From positions 7,442,501 to 7,506,500 of the forward strand of contig NC_084923.1 of NCBI RefSeq assembly GCF_958298935.1: a stretch of 64,000 nt of DNA, written 5' to 3'. Numbering within the stretch: position 1 is the first letter of the stretch; the number at the start of each line of letters is the position of its first letter. The notes below the pieces were generated by a model that was given only the letters and a program-made list of their open reading frames with translations, did not search any database and was not told the DNA's origin. This DNA comes from Phragmites australis. Taxonomy: Eukaryota; Streptophyta; Magnoliopsida; Poales; Poaceae. Shown here piece by piece: positions 12,117 to 28,739 of this stretch. A program made the translations under genes and the position numbers.

Positions 12117-13191
12117 CTAACAAATTTCAAACTTTGGAGTTGTCTTTGACAATATAACTGCTTCAACTCTCCTCACAAGTCATGCAATTTATTTTGATAT
12201 TATTTGATGACACAGAAAATAAGAAGGTTATATTTGGGCTTATGAGGTCGGGATGTAATTTCTGATCTCTGCAAGTAGAACTCAATTCAGTTGGAGAATT
12301 TTTTTTACTAGAAAAGGTTTATTTAGTCAGAGAAGATTCCCAGCCAGGAAGAATAGCATGAAACATTTCCGACTAGGTGAGTTTTAATATAGTCGAATCC
12401 TCTACTGTATATAATCCAATTGCTTTATTCTTAGCAAAGTTGGAGGACTAGCTAATGAGATTTTGATAATTAATAATTAAGGATATATACAGAAACAGGG
12501 AAAGAAATAGTGTGCAAACCTATATACGTATATATACACACATGTATATAAATATACGGAAATTGTGAAAGAAATAGTGTGCAACCCTATATACGTATGT
12601 GTATATGTAAGAAAAATGCAAAAGGAGAATCTTAAAATCAGACTGCCTTTAGAGGGGTTTTGCAAAAAAATAATTTTTAGAAGGAATCTCAAAATCAGAC
12701 TAATTTTTCGGGGAATTTTTGTATTTTCCCCTTGTATTTGCCCTCCTCGCACTGGCGCACTGCACCGGCTCATGTAGCTGCCGAGGTGGTGCTTGACCGG
12801 ACGTATCCCTATATTGGCCAGCAGCCATCGCGCATGTAGCGCGCCCCATGCGCCGGTGGAGAGCACACAGCACGGGAGCCATCGGCTACCGGGCGACGCG
12901 ATTGGCAGCCGAGCCAATCACGTGAGAGATACGCGCCGCGCGGCGCGGCGAAGCGAGTAATGACGACGATGCACCCGCTCGTCGGTCAGGTGCACGTATA
13001 TACTTGGCGCCGTGCGCAGTGGGCGTGTTTCTAGGTGGCGCGGGCGTGGTTGGAGTGTGTGTGGGGTCTCCGCGGGCACGTTGGCATGTGGGAAACCGGG
13101 TACCTGCGGCCGTCCACCGCGGAGAGCGCGACGCAAGGCGGCACCTCGCTCGCTCCTTTTTTTTTTGAGAGAGAAGGACGCACACAACTCA

Positions 13192-13249
13192 CACCGTACT
13201 CAACGCACACCCCACTTACACCGTACTCAACGCACACCATACTCAACAC
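13192..13249. repeat. Short tandem repeat, 27-bp period
   Basis: The 20-mer CACCGTACTCAACGCACACC occurs at 13,192 and again at 13,219, followed by a partial third copy at about 13,236. No coding meaning was found. Confidence 0.8.
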
Positions 13250-14765
13250 CCTTACGGTAGGGATAGATTGGAGTGTTTCATACCCTCAGCGCAAACGTAT
13301 AGTATCATTGAGCATATATGTGCAACTATAATTTGTCCGAGATCTAATTTCAAAAGTGAGGGTCGAAGGAATGGTAATGGGACTAATTTTCTATCTATGT
13401 CCCTATTTAGTTATCGAGAGGAAATCTTCTTTCATCTCTATTCACGTGAGAAATTTTGTGTGAACCGAGTCCTTAATAAGAATATAAAATTAAATTATAT
13501 TAAATTATTTCTATATATTAGCAATACACTCATAGTATAAATAAGTAATTTATTAATACATACAAAGATAATTAATACAAGATAAATTAAATATATAATG
13601 CACTCATAATATATATATATATATATATACACACATACGCTCGATCCTCGCTCGCTTCGCTAGGCCTGTCTAGGCCGTGATGTAGAGGGGGAGGCGGGAG
13701 TCCATCCGTAGAAGCCATGCGTACGTCTGTGCCTGCAGATTTGGATGGCCGAATCCGCCTCGCGTGCGACGCGCGGTGGCGCGGCCTTGCGGAAGCCCTC
13801 CGTCTTTTGGGCTGCAAGGCAAGCAAGCCGGCAAGCAGGTCCACTCGAATTAGCTCGTCAGCTATCGGCTCTTGGGCGCGCCGCAACTGGAAATACGTCA
13901 GCGGGAAAACAGGGTAATAATCTGCAAACAAATCAACCGCGCCACGGCCCATGGACGTTTTTCAGGTCTTCGTGCGTAAGCCGCGCCGCGCTAGGGGGCT
14001 AAAGCTAAAAGGCAGAGCCGCCGCAAGCCACGGGCGGCGGGCGCGGGGAACAGGGGAGTCACGGCCGTCGACCGGCTGCGGAGTCACGACACGCTTGGTG
14101 TGGAAGTCGCGCGTGCACGGCGCCCGCCCCGCCTGCGCCGTGCGGTGCCGTCATCGTGGGCCGCGCGCGCGGCAAGCTCCGCTCGAACGCTGGGTTGCGT
14201 TCGCCGCGCCTGCGAAAACCCGTCGGCTGACGCCCAAGCAAGTAAATACGCAATTCAACCGCCGGCTGCACACAGCCACGGATTGAAACCGTAACGCTGG
14301 TGTTTTCGAATAAATTGATGATTTACCACTGAAAAGATTTATCTTTTAATTATGATAACACTTATGTTAATAAAACATAGAACCATCTGAGTTAATAATG
14401 GTGGGTCAAAGTAACAAATAAGTAAAGCTATTTCTTGGCGGTGGCAAAAAATCAATTGGATGGTTTTCTGACGAAACGGTTTCTGCACTGGATCAGAAGA
14501 CCATTATCGGTTTTTTCCAAGGAAGGTTGCAGAACAAAGGAGGGCCGGAAAGGCTAGGCTGTTTGCACGTTCATCGAGTCATCTTTTGCGGTCTTATCTG
14601 TATGCGTGTGTATCGTATCAGGAATCAGGATTACAGGCTGACCACAGACCGTTCCCAACGTGTACAGTGAAGCTTGACGCGCATTATCCTATGTGCTTGG
14701 GCAGAACACAACAGCTGAATACATATGATATCAGATGGCCAGGCCAAGCATGATATGTGCCGCCT

Positions 14766-20194
<5,429 letters not shown>

Positions 20195-20231
<37 letters not shown>
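20195..20231. repeat. GA/CT microsatellite in the beta-glucosidase leader
   Basis: About 37 bp of uninterrupted GA on the plus strand, which is CT on the gene's strand, ending directly at the ATG at 20,194. It lies between the TATA box and the start codon, so it belongs to the 5' UTR. Read in frame it would extend the protein by Ser-Leu repeats but no ATG precedes it there. Pyrimidine-rich CT leaders are common in plant genes. Confidence 0.9.
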
Positions 20232-20233
<2 letters not shown>

Positions 20234-20317
20234 GGCCTCCAAAGTACAAGGAAAAGAAGAACCGCCCAGTGGATGTGTCCGGCGAGTGCCGAAGCCGAAC
20301 TGCCATTGTGCGAGTGG

Positions 20318-20325
20318 TATTTATA
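20318..20325 (-). promoter_or_regulatory. TATA box of the beta-glucosidase gene
   Basis: The minus strand reads CCCTATAAATACC, a consensus plant TATA box, about 125 bp before the start codon. Transcription would start about 30 bp downstream, near 20,290, giving a leader of about 95 nt that includes the CT repeat. LINE sequence begins within roughly 90 bp upstream of this box. Confidence 0.7.
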
Positions 20326-20404
20326 GGGAAAGCAATGGACCAATGCACACCCCACTAACCAATTTCACCGGGAAGTTGGGGCTTTGGATGATACCATGTC
20401 ACTG

Positions 20405-22394
20405 CAGCGTAGTGGTCGCTTGCTTTAAGCGATGGAAGTGTGATGTGCATCTCGATTCCGTCAGATGGGCGTTTCTCATGGAGGTGTTAGTATGCTTGGG
20501 GCTTCGGGCAGCCATGGTGCGACTAGGTCGAAGCTATTCTAGGATCTTCCTTCATCCAGATTCTCCTCAATTTCATCCCTAGGTCGCCTCTTCGCCACGC
20601 CGGGGGTTACGGCAAGGGGTTCTCTCTCCCCCTTTCTCTTTGTGATGGTTATAGACGTTCTTAACCGCATCTTAACGAAGGTGGGTGAAGCGGGATTCAT
20701 TGACTCCTCTGGACATGGATCAATCACACATTGTTGTTCCCTCTACGCTGATAACGTCATTATCTTCCTATCACCAACTTCCCATGACATTAGAGCCCAT
20801 TTGGACATTCTCAGCTTCTTCGGGATGGTGTCTGGTCTCAAAACGAACCTAGGCAAATGTCAGGCCGTTCCCATATGCTGTGGTGATGATGAGATCAATT
20901 TGATCAACATGCATCTACCTTGTGGGGTGTAGGCCTTTTCCATTCAATACCTCGGGGTGCCACTTTCTACTGGTCGTCTCTGCAAGCACCACCTTCAACC
21001 TCTGGTAGACAAGGTCGTGTCCAGACTTACGACTTGGCAAGCAAAGCTTATAAACAAGTTCGGTCGGGTCACTCTTGTGAAATCAGTGCTTTCCTCAACC
21101 TCGCTGCATACCCTCATGTCCATTGTCGTTCCACCGTGGGTGATCAAACAATTAGACAAGATCTGAAAGGCCTACCTTTGTCCGACGGCCGCTGTGCTCT
21201 CGCTTGGCAACGAGTATGCCGACCGGTCCCTTACGGCGGATTGGGAATCCAGGATCTCCGCTTGGCCGGCACCGCCCTGCGACTTAGGTGTTTATGGTGG
21301 CAGTGGACCGATCCTTCGAAGCCGTGGGCTGCTCTCCCCCTCCAGCATGACCATGTCATCTCGGCCCTCTTCGACGCTTCCGTCAAGTTCGACATTGGAA
21401 ATGGGGAGTCCACGTTCTGGAAAGATGCTTGGCTTGAGGGATGGGCCATTCAATCCTGGGCACCTGACTTACTTGTTTGCATTGTGCCGTCCTCCGTCAA
21501 TAGAACAGTCAAGGCTGCCTTACACAATCGTTGATGGGTTCGAGATATCAATGCCCCCCCCCCCTCTCCATTCCTGCCATTACTCAGTATCCAGCTCTGG
21601 GTGAAGCTTGAGCATGTCAACCTAAACGATGAGCAAGATCGCGCGACCTGGAGAAGGAGCTCCTCTAGTGTCTACACATCCAAGTCGGCGTACCAGAGAC
21701 TGTTCTACGGCTCCGCACATTTGGCTGGCGCCAAGTGCTATGGAAGACTTGGGGCTCCGTCCAAAGTGAAGTTTTTTGGTTGGTTAAGCATCCATGACCG
21801 ATTGTGGACTGCATCTAAGAGGAAGCGTCATGGTCTTCAGATGGAGGATTCCTGCACTCATTACTTGCAAGTTTCGGAGACCACAGAACACTTGCTCCTC
21901 CATTGTGTTCTGGCTCGCGAGGTCTGGTGGCGGTTGCTTGGCGTTCAGGTCCTTGCTGAGGGGATTTCCTTGGTCGACTGGTGGTTGGACCTCTGTGTCA
22001 GAGTTGACAGTGAGCTCCGCAAAGGTCTCGACTCCTTTGTCCTTCTCATCTCTTGGTGCATCTGGCTGTCGAGGAATGATATCATTTTCAATAACCACCG
22101 CATCACCTCTGATGCTTTGGTGACCCTTATAAGGGAAGAAGCTGCACGTTGGTGCTTTGCAGGGGCGAAGAATTTGGCCATCCTATGTGAACACCTTCGT
22201 GCTTATGGTTCGATTGCCTAGCTACTGATGTCGCTTAGTCCCTTTTTTTCGCTGCTGCTAATTCCTATGCATTAGCTAGTCTTGCCGCATCCCGCTTGTG
22301 TAATTTGACCGGTTTCAGGTTGTTGTACTAAACTTTATTTTGCTCATTCTTAATACAAAGGTACGCAGCTCTCGTGTATATTTTAGAAAAAAAA
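20405..22394 (+). mobile_element. 5'-truncated non-LTR retrotransposon (LINE), RT C-half and zf-RVT
   Basis: Reverse transcriptase homology starts with a LDSVRWAFLMEVL block (DSV/FDSV motif) near 20,450, then a damaged GLRQGDPLSP block near 20,610-20,640 with a one-base deletion, then YADN (for YADD) near 20,745 and the QYLGVPLSTGRL block near 20,945. Downstream, 21,601-22,221 encodes the zinc-binding domain found at the end of plant LINE ORF2 (KSAYQRLF...KVKFFGWL...RLWT...RKRHG...C...ETTEHLLLHC...WWRLLG). The element ends with the LINE tail around AATACAAAGGTACGCAG and an A8 tract at 22,394. Stops and frame changes (for example near 20,931 and 21,165) make it dead. The exact 5' truncation point and target-site duplication were not resolved. 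Confidence 0.85.
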
Positions 22395-22554
22395 TGTGCT
22401 GTTCAACTGTGGGAGGTTGGTGGTTAGGGGAGAGAAGAGAGGAGCAAAGTGTGGAGGGGCAGTGCCCAGGTGGCTACTACAGCTGGAAACTTTTCTTTCT
22501 GTCCCATGATTGATCGACTCATTACCAGATAATAAGATCCTGTTTATTTTAGCT

Positions 22555-22920
22555 CAGGATTATAATAAACTAGCTTATTTGTTCTGAGCTGAAACAAGCA
22601 GTTAGCTTATTTGTCCAGATTATTATAAGCTGAAGCTCAGATTATAATAATCCCATAAGTTGTGAAAAGGAACTTATTTCAGCTTATTTTGGTCTTTTAC
22701 TATATTACTCATCAAATTTAGGGAAAATTACCCGTCAATGTCACTCTCCCCACCTTACACCTGAATCCCCTGCCCACTATTGAGGACATTGCAGACTTTT
22801 GCTAATAATTCAGACTCCAATAATCTAGATCGTCAAATAATTCATAGCTTATTTCCCTCTAACTTATTATAATCCAACTTATTATAATCTATCGGCTATA
22901 AACCGCTTATTATAATCCTG
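22555..22920. mobile_element. MITE-like element with 14-bp terminal inverted repeats
   Basis: The ends are exact inverted copies: CAGGATTATAATAA at 22,555-22,568 and TTATTATAATCCTG at 22,907-22,920. The interior is AT-rich with further ATTATAAT copies and has no coding capacity. The CAGG end and size fit a hAT-type MITE, but the 8-bp flanks do not match, so superfamily and exact ends stay open. Confidence 0.6.
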
Positions 22921-23878
22921 ACCTGAAAAAATATGGCCTACAAACCAATCGCATATAGTACTATTATCGAGCATTCTTACTAGCTGTTTCGGATGTAAAA
23001 ACACGCAGATGACAAGTACGAGGACCGGATTGAATTTGATAGGTTCGGAAGCTGAAATTAATGTACAAATGTGTATGAATTCAATGCTTGCTTGCATTGT
23101 CGTCTGTGCTTTTGTCAAGACCAGCCACAGCCTCTTGCCCTCTGAATACACGTACATGTCCTATCCAAGATGGATAGGCAAGCAAAGATGTGGAGAAGTT
23201 TGCAGGCAAAGTTCACTTCCGAAGGGATAACGATGAAGAATACCCAGGAGGAAATTTGAATGGGAATTGAAATGATCTTTCTACATGTAGTAAGAGATAC
23301 GGTCTGAGCTGAGCTGAGCTGGAGAGAGAGAGGAAAAAAAACTTGCATAATCAGTTGTGCCTGATTTAGCAAGGAATCTACCCAATTCTGAGGTTCTACA
23401 CGCAGTCTCACCTGTTGAAAAGGACTGCTTCTGGGTTCTGCATCGTCACTCATTTACCTTGTACATAGAACCTCACATGTTCCCATTAATCGCACGTCTA
23501 CTTTTCGACGTCGCCGTTTCAGTCTTTTGGCATGATCGATCTGAATCTGATCATGCTTGTCGTTCTTGCCTTTGTGCTCAATCACTCATGGCTGCAATTG
23601 CCATAGACAAATGGACACTTGGTATACAGCATTCCTTGCACGGATCATCGAGGGAAGACCAGGACACGCTACTTCTGGATTGGTACTACCGACAGGTTCG
23701 TCTTGTCGGCAACGAATTACTATAAGCTAATAGTTGTCATTTTGTGTTACCTCGTTACCTGGACAGCAATGCATCCAGCCAGAAAAATACAATTCTACAT
23801 GTCCTTTATGAATACACAATCTATCTAGTTCATCTATTTCTCATATTTTATATTTACCTACCAATTGATATCGGTTAG
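22921..23878. other. Unassigned intergenic stretch
   Basis: No gene or repeat that I can support. The open frames here are short, lack splice-compatible neighbours and have no recognisable motifs. Confidence 0.5.
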
Positions 23879-24315
23879 TGATTACCTTTAAGGATCCTCG
23901 ACGTCTCTGGCTCCGTCAACCTACGCTCGTGGGCCACTAGCCTCCGAGCCCCTTCGGAGCCCCCAGGCTCCGAAATCGCCTCGGAGGTCTCTGAGTTCTA
24001 CGGACCTTCGAAAGCCGCTGGCCCTCAGAGCCTTGAGGGACCTATAAGCCCTTTAGAAAGATTAGCCAGATGGTGGCCCACTGACCGCCCTTTACTTACC
24101 ATGAAGTGATTGATATTTAATACTAATCTAATCGGTAATCGACCTAATGCACGTGACAGAGTTGCGCCGTAACAGATGACCAGCTGGGCAATGTGCCACT
24201 AGGGCCACTTGCTGCAACACTCGCTGCCACCAACCGTGGCAATGTTTTTTAGGGTTGGCCCAATGTTCTGATTGTAAAGTGAAGACCTGTATCCCTACTA
24301 ATCCTGTAGGGATAC

Positions 24316-25707
24316 TGTCGGTGTATCAGGAACCAGGGGTCCCTAAGTCCCGAGGTCAGGCCAGCCGTCCGCCACGTGTCACCATCCCGCGAGGTCCCTC
24401 CTGCGAGATGAGGAAAATCTAAGTTCCAGGAGAAGGTGCTCGGGGCCACAGCCTCTGGTCCCCGAGCACCCCAGTTCTCCGATGACCCGCAGAGTCCAAG
24501 TACCAGGAAGAAAGTGCTCGGGGAGGTGCCCGGTCACCCCCGAGCACCCTAGTCCCCCGACGATCAGAAGAGCTAAGTTCCGGGAGAGAGCGCTCGGGGG
24601 GCTGCGTGCGGCAGCCCCCGAGCGCCCGGTTCCCCGAGGGTCAATGCAAAAGTGCTCGGGAGAGAGTGCTCGGGGTCGCACGTGGCAGCCCCCGAGCACT
24701 CGGTTCCCTGAAGGTTCGTGCGAGAGTGCTCGGGAGAGAGTGCTCGGGGAGGTGAACAGTACCCCCGAGCACTCGGTGCCCCGACGACCCAGAAGGGCCC
24801 CCGAGGGGCCCACCGATGAGGTGTCAACCAGTCAGAGGTCCAAGGCCGTATTTAATGGGCGTGCGCGGCCTGACATCCCCAATTGCTCCCGCCGCAGTGT
24901 CAGTCCCTGCTATGCTTTGGCAGAGAGGCGTGGGGCCATTAATTGCACGGGTCCCGTTCTGTATCATCCGGTGTATCTCGGGATAACGTTGTCAGGATCA
25001 AAGCGTTCCGCCTGCCGCCCTGCCGTGGCAGAGGAACAAGACAGGGCGGGCACGCCGGGTGGCTCTGTGGCTGTTCGGTGGGCCCTCTCAACGGCGCCCG
25101 TTGCCAGGACGCCCACAGTGACAAGTGACTGGACGCGCGCCGCGTTTTTCCACCGCCCCAGTCACTTCGCCCAGAGGAAATGATGACTCCTTTCTCAATC
25201 GCGGTGTCTTGGAACTTGTGCCCCTTCCTTCCCGTTCGGGGTATGTCGCGGGCGGCGAGTGCATAAAAGGATCGGCATACAGAGAGAAGAAAACAATGAT
25301 TGAAGGATTGGATTAAAGACAAGCCCAAGCAGTCGACCGTGCCACACTCAGACGAAAACATTGCAAGCAAGCCTGAGCAGAGCTCCTGCCGAAGAACAAG
25401 GAGCCTCAAGATCTTAGTTAGACACTATATTCTTGTAACCAGATATATCCCTGAGGGATCCCCCTCAGGATAAGTTATTGCATCCATACAGGAGTAGGGT
25501 ATTACGCCCCCGTGCGGTCTGAACCTGTCTAAACTCTGGTGCATTTACTTCCCTTTGCACTAGGTCGATCATCCCCCACCACCGGCCGTTGCATTTACTT
25601 CCACTTCCATTTATTTCTCCGACGAACTTATTCAGGATCATGCCTCCGGCCGAATCTCTAAAAAGGGGTCTCTCGGGATCCCTGCGACAGGAGTTAATCC
25701 TCCGACA
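24316..25707 (+). mobile_element. Solo LTR (family A) with TSD GATAC
   Basis: A 1,392-bp LTR begins TGTCGGTGTATCAGGAACC and ends CTCCGACA, so its ends TGTCGG/CCGACA are inverted copies. The 5-bp target-site duplication GATAC lies at 24,311-24,315 and 25,708-25,712. Removing the insert rejoins an LTR sequence that matches the intact copy at 27,850, which confirms both edges. Bases 24,420-24,790 are a tandem series of hairpin units built from GTGCTCGGGG and CCCCGAGCAC arms about 70 bp apart. Long open frames here are composition artefacts of this GC-rich array. Confidence 0.9.
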
Positions 25708-25941
25708 GATACACTTGTACACTTACACTCTGAATGATAATATAAATGCTGAGCCATGGCTATCATGCCGAGGGGGGATGTTTCCATTATCAATTTGAGC
25801 ATTCTTTTTCTCTCCCCTTCTTCTCCAAGTTTGAGCGATTCCAGTGGGTCGGCTCTCGCTGTACTTTGTTCGTGGAAGAAATTTTCTTTCACCAACAGCT
25901 GGCACCTTCCGTGGGGACCGAGAAGCACTAGGAGAGGTAGG

Positions 25942-27218
25942 ATGTCACCGAAGAAGAATGCCACCAAGGCCACAACCCAAGCGGCTAACTCTGTGGCAAC
26001 GTCGGTGCGAAAGTACACGTGGTAGCCGCAGACAAGCACATGCTACGCCGACACTAGCCCTAGCCAGGCGAACACCCCCCGACCACTATTGATCCGATCG
26101 CGGCACCGACTGTGGCTGGCACTAGGGGTCCCGCTGATTCTGAGGCATTTTAGCAGCAGCTTGGTAAGAATCTGGCTGTGACCCAAGGGGTTACAACTGT
26201 ACATACCGCCACAGTCGGCCAACAGGCACACATGGCGGCCTTTCGAGCCTAGCTGGAGGAGCTGTAGGCTGCCCTACGTGCCGCGCAGCAACCTACAGAC
26301 ATAACCGTCAATGCTCCCGTAACGGTCGCCACCACACTGGCCTGGGCATTGGGGGCCAGCAAGGGAATCGTCTTAGCTCATCATTGCCCACAAGCGTCAT
26401 CGACGGTCAATCCGTAGGCACATGAGCCTCGGGCCCATCGGCACGAGGTTCCACTACTAAACTCTGACTCTCCCCTGCAGGCGAGCCTACAAGCCGTACC
26501 ATTTCCCAACGAGTTCTAGACCCCCAAGCTACCTAAGTCTAAGGGTGATTCGAACCCGGATGAGTTCATCCACTCATAAGCCCTCGCCATAGAGGTCAAC
26601 ATAGGTGGAGAAGCCATCATGGCCAAGTGCTTCCCTCTCGCCCTAGAAGGGGTAGCCCGCTAGTGGTTCTAGGCGCTGGAACTTAGGGTCATTTACGCAT
26701 GGGCCTAACTCCGGGACGCTTACTGCAACAACTTTAAGAGCACCTTCGTCGAACTAGTGACCTCTGTGAACTCTTTCGCCGCTAGGCAACAATCGGGCAA
26801 AACCCTTCGAGAGTACTTCCAGATGTTTGACCAAACCAAGGTCGAGATAAAAGACATCTCGGAGTCGTCGGTCATCAATACGAAAATCTAAGGTTTGGCC
26901 TCTTGGCCCCTCTTTGATCGACTTCACCGACATCTAGTGCGCACAGTTAATACCCTCATGTGCAAGTTTGAGGAATACGCACGTGTGGAGGAGAAGCGGC
27001 TCCGTCGGGAGGCCATGGATTCTACCATAGCCCTCCACGTCAAACCCTCGGAGTCATCCTCACAAGCAGGGTCCTTACAGGCCCTATTGACTCCTCCTGC
27101 AAAAAGGGGCTCCGAATGCCCCATCTATTCACTCATGATCATGAGGAAGCGGAAATGCTCTCCACGACCCTTTAACACCGAGACGCCACGTGACCCACTA
27201 TTGCTTGGCAAGATATGA
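25942..27218 (+). pseudogene. Decayed gag of the LTR retrotransposon
   Basis: It starts with MSPKKNATKATTQAAN at 25,942, and the clearest homology is at 26,515-27,020. There the frame reads PKLPKSKGDSNPDEFIHS, then ALAIEVNIGGEAIMAKCFPL, RDAYCNNFKSTF, QSGKTLREYFQMF and LVRTVNTLMCKFEEYARVEE, which follows the retrotransposon gag domain (capsid). The frame is interrupted by repeated TAG codons at sites where Gln (CAG) or a similar codon is expected, plus frame changes between 26,020 and 26,500. No zinc knuckle was seen. It is not functional. Confidence 0.7.
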
Positions 27219-28739
27219 CTACGCCACTAACAGCAGGATGCATTAAATGCTCGCTCTCACAGGTGACGTTAGGCCTTTAGCCCGATCGTTGGACCGACAC
27301 TCGAACGATTCAAAGCAACCGAAGGTCCATGGTCCCCCTCAGCAACGGAGCCAAGGATCACAGGAGGTCCTGCTATAAAAGACCGCAAGTTTAGTCGCTC
27401 TGTTGGCCACCTTCGCAAGGGGCTATTATTGGGGTCACCTTCAAGTACCCTAACACCCTGGCTCCGCCAGCCTATGCCCGTGGGCCACTAACCTATGAGC
27501 CCCTCTGGAGCTCCCAGGCTCTTGAATCACCTCGAAGGCCCTGCCTCCGAGGTCTGTGAACCCCCGAAGGTCGTTGTCCCTCGAAGTTTTAGGGGACCCA
27601 TCGGCCCTTCAGAAAGATCAGCCAGAGGGTGGCCCATTGACCACCCTCTACTTGCCACGAAGTGAGCGGTATTTAATACCGGTCTAATCGGTAACCGACC
27701 TTCACACAGGCCAGAGTGGCACCATAACAGACGACTGGCTGAGCACTGTGTCACCAGGGTCACTTGTCGCAATACTCGCTACCACCAGCTGTGGCAATAT
27801 TTTATAGGTTTGGTCTTATGTCCTCGTTGTAAAGTGAATACATGTATCTCTACTAACTGTGTAAGGGTATACTTATACACTTACATTTTGAATGACAATA
27901 TAAATACTAACCTATGGTCATCATGGCTTTTCTTTTTTCTACTAACCGTGTAAGGGGGAATCTTTACATAATTAATTTGGGCATTCTTTTTCTCTTCATT
28001 TTTTCTCTAAACTTAGCAATTCTAACGGGCCGACTCTCATCACACTTTATTAATAAAAGAAATTTTCATTCACTAATAATATCCTTACATATCTCATAAT
28101 TTTTTTACTTATTCTTCTAACATAAATCTCAACGCAAATAAATAAATTTTAGCGGATTTACATACACAAGGGTTGGCCAAAATTTCTTATTCCAATGCAG
28201 ACGGATATACCTCGGCTACCCCGCTTGGTATCATGCATCTCAATTTTGCCAAACAAACCGCACGCGTGTCGTGTCCTAAACCAGTTCGCTCGCTTATTCT
28301 CCGTGTTCCGTACTGACATGCCGCATACGGCCCAACCCTGCATGCATATTCTCCGCCGGTCCCACGTGTCCAATGGGCAATGGTTGGCATGAACTCTGAA
28401 CAGAAGTGTGAACTGAACTATGAGGAAAAGAGGTATCACCGGTGAAATTCACAAATCAGTAACACCTAGTTAACGGCCAGTGATAGGTAGCAATGACAAA
28501 TTATGATTAAAGGATACACACCAGGTCATCTTGTATGAGAAAAACTGTGACAATAATGGCTAATTTATAGGTTTGAAGCTATAAAGACCTCACACTCGGT
28601 CATTTGAGTATGCTAAAATCCAGAGAAACTCACATATAATTGAGGAGATATCTAAGGCACAAAAAATGTTAAAAGTGATTATTTAAGAAAATTAGCATAA
28701 GATTACGGAGTTATTAGTGCTATTAGCCATAGAGAGAGT

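Larger units (their letters stand above)
10872..14765. other. Intergenic stretch between MPP-beta and beta-glucosidase
   Basis: The first 400 bp probably holds the MPP-beta 3' UTR. The remainder has no gene that I can support. It contains a long TA microsatellite (12,028-12,115), an imperfect 67-bp direct repeat around 12,500-12,600, a GC-rich block (about 12,720-13,180 and 13,630-14,280) whose open frames look like chance, a short tandem repeat near 13,192, and a second short TA run near 13,606-13,629. The region from 14,290 to 14,765 is ordinary sequence and probably includes the beta-glucosidase 3' UTR. Confidence 0.6.
23879..28078 (+). mobile_element. Non-autonomous LTR retrotransposon with gag only (gypsy-like)
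   Basis: Two direct repeats bracket a short internal region. The 5' LTR is 23,879-25,897 and the 3' LTR 27,430-28,078; both share the GGCTCCG...GTGGGCCACTA start, the GATCAGCCAGAGGGTGGCCCA region and the GGGCATTCTTTTTCTC end. The 5' copy is split by a solo LTR (24,316-25,707); without it and one target-site copy it is about 622 bp, against 649 bp for the 3' copy. A primer-binding-site-like CTGGCACC...GTGGGGACC follows at about 25,899. The internal part is only about 1.5 kb and has gag but no protease, RT or integrase. The 3' copy is much more decayed, and no matching target-site duplication was found, so the 3' edge is approximate. Confidence 0.75.

Noticed and set aside
12700..14290. Several 60-146 codon frames on both strands
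   Set aside because: GC-rich intergenic sequence, no conserved motifs, overlapping frames on both strands and no splice partners.
24482..25183. Long overlapping open frames on both strands (up to 233 codons)
   Set aside because: They lie wholly inside a GC-rich solo LTR with tandem hairpin repeats; composition explains them and the same happens in the inverted copy at 29,939-30,577.
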